18,779 nt of DNA from UBA3774 sp045600025 (GTDB taxonomy: Bacteria; Bacillota; Clostridia; Lachnospirales; Lachnospiraceae), in contig JAZRXC010000062.1 in NCBI GenBank assembly GCA_045600025.1, positions 1 through 18,779 of the forward strand. The letters run 5' to 3'. Under the pieces are notes generated by a model, which saw nothing but the letters and a program-made list of their open reading frames with translations, was not told the DNA's origin and made no database searches. Position numbers and translations under genes: made by a program. Position 1 is the stretch's first letter. Each line of letters begins with the position of its first letter. Below, one piece after another: positions 15,122 through 18,779 of this stretch.

Positions 15122-16132
15122 ATGATTAAATTCGGTATTATCGGTACAGGCGTTATTTCAGTAAAATTTGCCAATGCGCTTAATGCAGTTCCCGGCACGA
15201 AGATTGAAGCGGTTCAGGACATTATCCCTGAGGCTTCACATAAGTTTGCCGAGGCGCGTGGTATAGAAAAAGTTTACGCTACAGTAGAAGAACTGGCAGC
15301 AGACCCTGACATAGATGTGGTATATATAGCAACCATTAACCCCGCACATTATGAAATAGCTAAGACCTGTCTTAATGCAGGCAAGCATGTTTACTGTGAG
15401 AAGCCTTTTGTTATGTACAAGGCTCAGGCAGAAGAACTGGTGACTCTTGCAAGAGCAAAGGGACTTCTTCTGTGCGAGAATCTTTGGACTAAATATCTTC
15501 CAATTTACGATAAAGTTCGCACACTCTTAGCCTCAGGCGAAATAGGTGAGGTTCGCATGATCCACTGCAACTACTATTTCCCTGCTGAGTTTGATCCTAA
15601 CGGTCGTCTCTTTGATAAAGAAAAAGGCGGCGGAGCACTGCTCGATATAGGTGCTTACGGCTTAGGCTTCGTAGGTATGTTTTTAGGATATAAGCCCGAT
15701 AAGTATGTCGGCATTGCAAATATGGGTATCTCAGGCGTTGATGAGCGCGTACATGTAGCTCTTAAATATGGCGATCATATGGCGGATATCACCTGCGCTA
15801 TCACTACACCTGCACCTCAGAAGGCTGTCATAGTCGGTACTAAGGGCCGCATGGAGTTTAGCGAATTCGGTCGTGCTCAGGCTGGCCATGTATGGGTTTA
15901 CGGTGATGGTAAACTCGATGCCAACAGCAAGGGCGCCGGTACCAGAAGCAGCGTTCCCGAAGGCGGTTATGACTACGAGATGAAATACCCGTTTGAGGAG
16001 AACGGCTTTGAATATATAATCCGTGCTGTTGTAGATGCCGTAACTAACGGCAAGGTTGAGCTTGAAAAGGCCACCCACGAAGAGATAATCGCATGGACGG
16101 AGATTAAAGAAGAACTCGCAAAAACGTTTTGA
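15122..16132 (+). CDS. Gfo/Idh/MocA family oxidoreductase, dihydrodiol/xylose dehydrogenase-like
   Basis: A 336-residue NAD(P)-dependent dehydrogenase. The N-terminal Rossmann fold starts GIIGTGVIS (5-13), the family motif is CEKPF (92-96) and the C-terminal alpha/beta domain starts near 125. The segment GGGALLDIGAYG (169-180) places Tyr179 where most of this family has the catalytic His of a DxGxH motif. Tyr in this place is typical of the dimeric dihydrodiol dehydrogenase and D-xylose dehydrogenase branch, which oxidises cyclic sugars or diols. The exact substrate cannot be read from sequence. The gene lies 12 nt after the DHDPS-family gene with AAGGAGA before its ATG, so it belongs to the same operon and may produce the acid or lactone that the other enzymes consume. 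Confidence 0.85.
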   Translation: MIKFGIIGTGVISVKFANALNAVPGTKIEAVQDIIPEASHKFAEARGIEKVYATVEELAADPDIDVVYIATINPAHYEIAKTCLNAGKHVYCEKPFVMYKAQAEELVTLARAKGLLLCENLWTKYLPIYDKVRTLLASGEIGEVRMIHCNYYFPAEFDPNGRLFDKEKGGGALLDIGAYGLGFVGMFLGYKPDKYVGIANMGISGVDERVHVALKYGDHMADITCAITTPAPQKAVIVGTKGRMEFSEFGRAQAGHVWVYGDGKLDANSKGAGTRSSVPEGGYDYEMKYPFEENGFEYIIRAVVDAVTNGKVELEKATHEEIIAWTEIKEELAKTF

Positions 16133-16150
16133 TCCAAGGTGAATAATCCG

Positions 16151-17377
16151 ATGACAAATGATGCCAGACTCATAATGGAAGCTGCTATTTCTGACGCGAT
16201 GCCGGGAAATGCTGTGCGCGAAGCACTTAAAAAGATTAGCTTTTCCGGCGGACGCGTAATTCTTATTGCTGCAGGTAAGGCGGCGTGGGAGATGGCATCT
16301 GCGGCTGTAGATGAAATCGGTGCCAGAATCTCTCATGGAGTTGTAATAACAAAATACGGCCATTCTAAGGGACCTATTTCGAATACCGATGTCTACGAAG
16401 CCGGACATCCTGTTCCGGATGAGAACTCTTATGCTTCTACAAGACATGCACTTGATGCTGTAAGGAATCTTAACCCCGAAGACAATGTGCTTTTCCTGCT
16501 TTCCGGAGGTGGCTCGGCACTTTTCGAGTCTCCATTAGTACCTGTTGATGAGATGGCGAACATCACACGGCAACTTCTTTTCTGCGGTGCGTCAATTACG
16601 GAAATGAACACTATCAGAAAGAGACTCTCCGGTGTGAAGGGCGGGAGATTTGCTATAGCCTGCAGTCCGGCACATGTTTTTACGGTAGTATTAAGCGACA
16701 TAATCGGAGATCCGCTTGATATGATTGCGTCAGGTCCTGCATATCCTGACAGTTCGACTTGCGAGCAGGCACAGGAGATTGTTTCAAGATACAAGCTTAA
16801 GTTCTCAGAGGAGGCACAGAAGCTGCTGACATCTGAGACGCCGAAAGTGCTTGATAATGTTACAACCTATGTGACAGGAAGCGTTAAGCAACTTTGCAAA
16901 AGCGCTTCCGAAAAGGCGAGACAGCTCGGCTATAAGCCGGTGATTCTTACATCAAGTCTTGACTGCGAAGCAAAATCTGCCGGTGAGTTTTTAAGTGCCA
17001 TTGCAAGAGAATACAATGACGCTGATGAGTCTTATGCATTCTTTGCAGGCGGTGAAACGGTCGTTCATTTAACGGGAAGTGGCAAAGGCGGACGAAATCA
17101 GGAGATAGCGCTTTCTGCAGCAGCCGGAATTGCCGGATGCAAGAATACGTGCGTATTCTCTTTCGGCTCTGACGGGACAGATGGACCTACGGATGCTGCA
17201 GGTGGTTATGTTGATGAGGATACGGCAGAAAGACTTGCTGAAAAAGGTATCGATATCCGTGCAGCTTTAGCAGATAATGATTCTTATACTGCACTATCTG
17301 CCATAGACGGACTTATTATCACAGGCCCGACAGGCACTAATGTTAATGACCTTTCCGCCATTTTAATAAAACGCTGA
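16151..17377 (+). CDS. Glycerate kinase, GckA/TtuD type (DUF4147 plus MOFRL)
   Basis: A 408-residue kinase that phosphorylates D-glycerate. This family, with an N-terminal DUF4147 domain and a C-terminal MOFRL domain, usually makes 2-phosphoglycerate, which feeds directly into enolase. Motifs are LIAAGKAAWEMA (38-49), LSGGGSALFE (117-126), GGRNQE (313-318), GSDGTDGPTDAAGG (339-352) and GPTGTNVND (392-400). I chose ATG at 16151 rather than GTG at 16139: the ribosome binding site AAGGTGA (16136-16142) overlaps that GTG and is correctly spaced for the ATG. The gene follows the dehydrogenase by 18 nt and closes the operon. Together with the GarR-type reductase it gives the two last steps from tartronate semialdehyde to glycolysis. 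Confidence 0.9.
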   Translation: MTNDARLIMEAAISDAMPGNAVREALKKISFSGGRVILIAAGKAAWEMASAAVDEIGARISHGVVITKYGHSKGPISNTDVYEAGHPVPDENSYASTRHALDAVRNLNPEDNVLFLLSGGGSALFESPLVPVDEMANITRQLLFCGASITEMNTIRKRLSGVKGGRFAIACSPAHVFTVVLSDIIGDPLDMIASGPAYPDSSTCEQAQEIVSRYKLKFSEEAQKLLTSETPKVLDNVTTYVTGSVKQLCKSASEKARQLGYKPVILTSSLDCEAKSAGEFLSAIAREYNDADESYAFFAGGETVVHLTGSGKGGRNQEIALSAAAGIAGCKNTCVFSFGSDGTDGPTDAAGGYVDEDTAERLAEKGIDIRAALADNDSYTALSAIDGLIITGPTGTNVNDLSAILIKR

Positions 17378-17405
17378 AAATATTTATTACTTTTTTCAAA
17401 AAGTA

Positions 17406-17414
17406 TGGTATTAT
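17406..17414 (+). promoter_or_regulatory. Extended -10 promoter for the DUF1508 gene
   Basis: TGGTATTAT matches the extended -10 pattern TGN-TATNNT with 5 of 6 bases in the hexamer. It resembles the ftsK promoter TGGTATAAT. The -35 is weak (TTACTT at 17387-17392, 16-nt spacer). An AT-only inverted repeat TACTTTTT/AAAAAGTA (17388-17405) sits over the spacer and could be an operator or chance. The leader to the ATG would be about 30 nt with AAAGGAG at 17437-17443. Confidence 0.5.
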
Positions 17415-17451
17415 TTTATTAAAGTATGTTCTTTAGAAAGGAGCGCTCATT

Positions 17452-17817
17452 ATGGGAAAATTTGTTTTAAAAGAGACAAAAAAAGGCTGCAGTTTTACTA
17501 TTGTAGCAGGTAACGGACAGGTTATCGGAACCTCACAGGTTTACGCTGACAAAAAATCCTGCATCAAGGGAACTGCAAGTGTTGCAAAAGCTGCTGTTGC
17601 TGCTAAAGTAGAGGACCAGACAGTAGAAGGATTCAAGGCTGTTACTAATCCTAAGTTCGAGATATATGCCGATAAGGCAGGCGAGTTCCGTTTCCGCCTG
17701 AAAGCAAAGAATGGTGAGATCGTTCTCGCTTCTGAAGGATACAAGGCAAAGGCTTCCTGCAATAAGGGTATTGAAAGCGTACGCAAGAACGCTCCCGAAG
17801 CTAAGATAGCAGAGTAA
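17452..17817 (+). CDS. Two-repeat DUF1508 (YegP-family) small protein
   Basis: A 121-residue protein made of two tandem copies of the DUF1508 domain, at about 2-47 and 68-115. Each copy has a fold pattern of strands around an NGQ/NGE turn (NGQVIGTSQVYADKKSCIKG at 21-40; NGEIVLASEGYKAKASCNKG at 87-106) and ends in a short helix (ASVAKAA; IESVRKNA). The two copies share a C-x-K-G signature (SCIKG, SCNKG). The molecular function of this family is unknown to me. It has no signal peptide or membrane segment. It is flanked by its own promoter and a strong intrinsic terminator, so it is a single-gene unit unrelated to the sugar-acid operon. A very good AAAGGAG site and favoured codons suggest abundant product. 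Confidence 0.9.
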   Translation: MGKFVLKETKKGCSFTIVAGNGQVIGTSQVYADKKSCIKGTASVAKAAVAAKVEDQTVEGFKAVTNPKFEIYADKAGEFRFRLKAKNGEIVLASEGYKAKASCNKGIESVRKNAPEAKIAE

Positions 17818-17831
17818 TTACTGATAACTTG

Positions 17832-17862
17832 AACGCGCCCCGATTTTGTGGGCGCGTTTTTT
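17832..17862 (+). terminator. Rho-independent terminator after the DUF1508 gene
   Basis: AACGCGCCC (17832-17840) pairs perfectly with GGGCGCGTT (17850-17858) around a 9-nt loop, and the T run TTTTTT spans 17857-17862. This is the clearest intrinsic terminator in the window and isolates the PPTase gene from upstream transcription. Confidence 0.92.
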
Positions 17863-17899
17863 GATGCAAAATATGGGTATATAAAATATCGTATGAATA

Positions 17900-17908
17900 T
17901 GATAAAAT
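17900..17908 (+). promoter_or_regulatory. Candidate extended -10 just before the PPTase start codon
   Basis: TGATAAAAT fits TGN-TAAAAT. If used, transcription would begin at about 17914-17917, on or next to the ATG at 17916, giving a leaderless message. An alternative -10, TATAAA at 17878-17884, would leave a leader of roughly 20 nt that also lacks a ribosome binding site. No clear -35 is visible for either. Confidence 0.35.
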
Positions 17909-17915
17909 CAAAAGC

Positions 17916-18587
17916 ATGAAAGATAATCAAGCTTGCAATATACATATATACGTTGCACAGACAGATGCGCTTAATGATGAACGCATCTTTGAGCGTGCAA
18001 TAAGTCAGCTTCCGGAATTCAGACGGGACAAGGCAATTGCATGTAAATTGCCGGTTGCACGAAAATTATCCGTATGTGCCGGACTGCTTCTTGGACATGC
18101 GCTAAAAGAAGCAGGGACGGATAATTATGAAATAAAGATAGGAGATAATGGTAAGCCGTATATTTCCGGAGGTCCGTGTTTTAATCTATCACATTCGGGT
18201 CAGATGGCAATATGTGCGGTCTCAGATTTTGAAGTCGGATGCGACATAGAAAAAATATCAGAAGCACGTGAAGATATAGCGAAGAGATTTTTTGCACCCT
18301 GTGAATATGAGGCACTTATGAGCTACGCAGCCGGACCTTGTAGGGATGAATTTTTCTTCAGGCTTTGGACACTGAAGGAGAGCTATATCAAATACACCGG
18401 GCGTGGCCTCGGAACGGGGCTTGATACATTTGCAATTAAAGCAGACGATCCGATAGAGTTTTTATATGGTGCGGAGAACGTTCCTTATCTTACACATTAT
18501 TCAGAAATAGAGGGCTACAGTCTGTCAGTGTGCAGCGAGGAACCAATCTCTAGTCTAGACGTCAAAACAGTTGACATATCAAAATAA
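17916..18587 (+). CDS. 4'-phosphopantetheinyl transferase, Sfp type
   Basis: A 223-residue enzyme that moves the phosphopantetheine arm of coenzyme A onto a serine of acyl or peptidyl carrier proteins. The Sfp-family motifs are all present: FNLSHSG (89-95), GCDIEKI (108-114) with the Mg-binding Asp110 and Glu112, and RLWTLKESYIKYTGRGL (149-165) with the catalytic Glu/Lys pair. At about 220 residues it is the two-domain pseudodimer Sfp size, not the ~120-residue AcpS. Such enzymes serve polyketide or peptide synthetases, and sometimes fatty acid synthesis; no carrier-protein gene is in the window. The ATG at 17916 has no visible ribosome binding site (AATCAAAAGC upstream) and no alternative in-frame ATG, GTG or TTG lies near, so leaderless translation is possible. 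The gene stands alone between terminators. Confidence 0.93.
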   Translation: MKDNQACNIHIYVAQTDALNDERIFERAISQLPEFRRDKAIACKLPVARKLSVCAGLLLGHALKEAGTDNYEIKIGDNGKPYISGGPCFNLSHSGQMAICAVSDFEVGCDIEKISEAREDIAKRFFAPCEYEALMSYAAGPCRDEFFFRLWTLKESYIKYTGRGLGTGLDTFAIKADDPIEFLYGAENVPYLTHYSEIEGYSLSVCSEEPISSLDVKTVDISK

Positions 18588-18622
18588 CAACTCCCTCTAC
18601 TAATATTCAAAAAAAGCACTAT

Positions 18623-18651
18623 TTGACAACTGTCGAACAGTTTTTTATTTT
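18623..18651 (+). promoter_or_regulatory. Consensus -35 promoter with palindromic spacer upstream of the last gene
   Basis: TTGACA (18623-18628) is a perfect -35, 17 nt before a weak -10, TATTTT (18646-18651). The spacer holds the palindrome AACTGT-CGA-ACAGTT (18628-18642), which would suit an operator. The leader to the ATG at 18701 would be about 43 nt. The same bases also look like a terminator for the PPTase gene. Confidence 0.45.
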
Positions 18652-18654
18652 TTT
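18628..18654 (+). terminator. Short stem with long T tract after the PPTase gene
   Basis: AACTGT (18628-18633) pairs with ACAGTT (18637-18642) around a CGA loop, and is followed by an almost unbroken T tract to 18654. The 6-bp AT-rich stem is weak, but the tract is long. It may end the PPTase transcript while overlapping the promoter of the next gene. Confidence 0.45.
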
Positions 18655-18655
18655 A

Positions 18656-18684
18656 TTGCAAAAAATCGCATTTAGTAGTATATT
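18656..18684 (+). promoter_or_regulatory. Second promoter candidate before the last gene
   Basis: TTGCAA (18656-18661) and TATATT (18679-18684) are separated by exactly 17 nt and match the sigma-A consensus at 4 and 5 of 6 bases. The transcript would start near 18691, at the ribosome binding site GGAGG (18691-18695), leaving a very short leader, so this is less comfortable than the upstream pair. Confidence 0.35.
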
Positions 18685-18700
18685 CACCTCGGAGGCAGTC

Positions 18701-18779
18701 ATGGGCGAAGTAATTATACCTTCTGAGCGTGGATATTTACATGAACCTTTCAGAGTGTTCTATAACGTGGGCATTCCGT
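18701..18779 (+). CDS. Start of an unidentified gene, possibly an AraC-type regulator (3' end outside window)
   Basis: An ATG at 18701 has a strong CGGAGG site (18690-18695) and opens a frame of 26 codons to the window end, starting MGEVIIPSERGYLHEPFRVF. The pattern of a short lead followed by GYLHEPFRVF resembles the first residues of many Lachnospiraceae AraC-family regulators as I remember them, where a cupin-like sensing domain follows. This is a weak resemblance over very few residues and the family cannot be fixed. The upstream region with two promoter candidates and a palindrome supports a real, regulated gene. Confidence 0.6.
   Translation, partial: MGEVIIPSERGYLHEPFRVFYNVGIP

Noticed and set aside
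16139..16150. GTG start for the glycerate kinase
   Set aside because: The only Shine-Dalgarno-like bases, AAGGTGA, include this GTG and are spaced for the ATG at 16151.
15731..16447. Minus-strand open frame of 238 codons
   Set aside because: It is a shadow across the dehydrogenase and glycerate kinase genes, has no recognisable protein motifs, is Cys/Ser/Arg-rich, and spans an intergenic junction of clearly coding plus-strand genes.
17388..17405. TACTTTTT/AAAAAGTA inverted repeat as terminator of the glycerate kinase operon
   Set aside because: The stem is almost all A-T with a 2-nt loop and no following T tract; A/T homopolymers pair easily by chance. Kept only as a possible operator in the promoter entry.
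1..18779. tRNA, rRNA, riboswitch, CRISPR, IS element, phage or toxin-antitoxin content
   Set aside because: Reading both strands, the only non-coding gaps are under about 120 nt and show none of the expected structures; all long frames are housekeeping or metabolic genes.

Overview
The window looks like core chromosome of a Gram-positive, low-to-moderate G+C anaerobe of the class Clostridia, most likely family Lachnospiraceae. The reasons are the hrcA-grpE-dnaK-dnaJ gene order typical of Firmicutes, strong AGGAGG-type ribosome binding sites, all genes on one strand with very short spacers, and protein sequences that read like Lachnospiraceae homologues. This assignment comes from recognition of the sequences, not from a search.

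Layout, all on the + strand. (1) 1-3964: heat-shock operon with the hrcA 3' end, grpE, dnaK and dnaJ; a GC-rich stem-loop lies in the dnaK-dnaJ spacer. (2) 3969-12370: an extended -10 promoter followed by a cell-division, cell-wall, replication-restart and protein-maturation cluster: an FtsK/SpoIIIE DNA translocase, murE, murF, priA and def. Junctions are tight (murE/murF overlap by 1 nt; murF/priA overlap by 4 nt, with a TTG start). (3) 12454-17377: five genes with 12-19 nt gaps that look like a sugar-acid or glycerate catabolic operon: an MBL-fold hydrolase (COG1237 type), a tartronate semialdehyde reductase (GarR type), a DHDPS-superfamily aldolase or dehydratase, a Gfo/Idh/MocA dehydrogenase and a glycerate kinase of the GckA/TtuD type. 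A plausible flow is sugar oxidation, lactone opening, aldol cleavage to pyruvate plus tartronate semialdehyde, reduction to glycerate and phosphorylation to 2-phosphoglycerate. No dehydratase of the usual aldarate type and no transporter lies in the window. (4) 17406-17862: a monocistronic unit for a small two-repeat DUF1508/YegP protein, with its own promoter and a clear intrinsic terminator. (5) 17900-18587: an Sfp-type phosphopantetheinyl transferase with no visible ribosome binding site. (6) 18588-18779: a regulatory stretch and the first 26 codons of another gene, possibly an AraC-type regulator.

The main oddities are a GC-rich, alanine-rich island with a perfect 12-bp inverted repeat inside the FtsK linker, a PriA that appears to lack the winged-helix domain, a def gene not followed by fmt, a DHDPS-family enzyme whose substrate-binding residues differ from true DapA, and a PPTase gene that may be leaderless. 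I saw no phage, IS element, CRISPR array, toxin-antitoxin pair or RNA gene. Nothing here is a clear new defence or mobile system; the sugar-acid operon is the best candidate for undescribed biochemistry.
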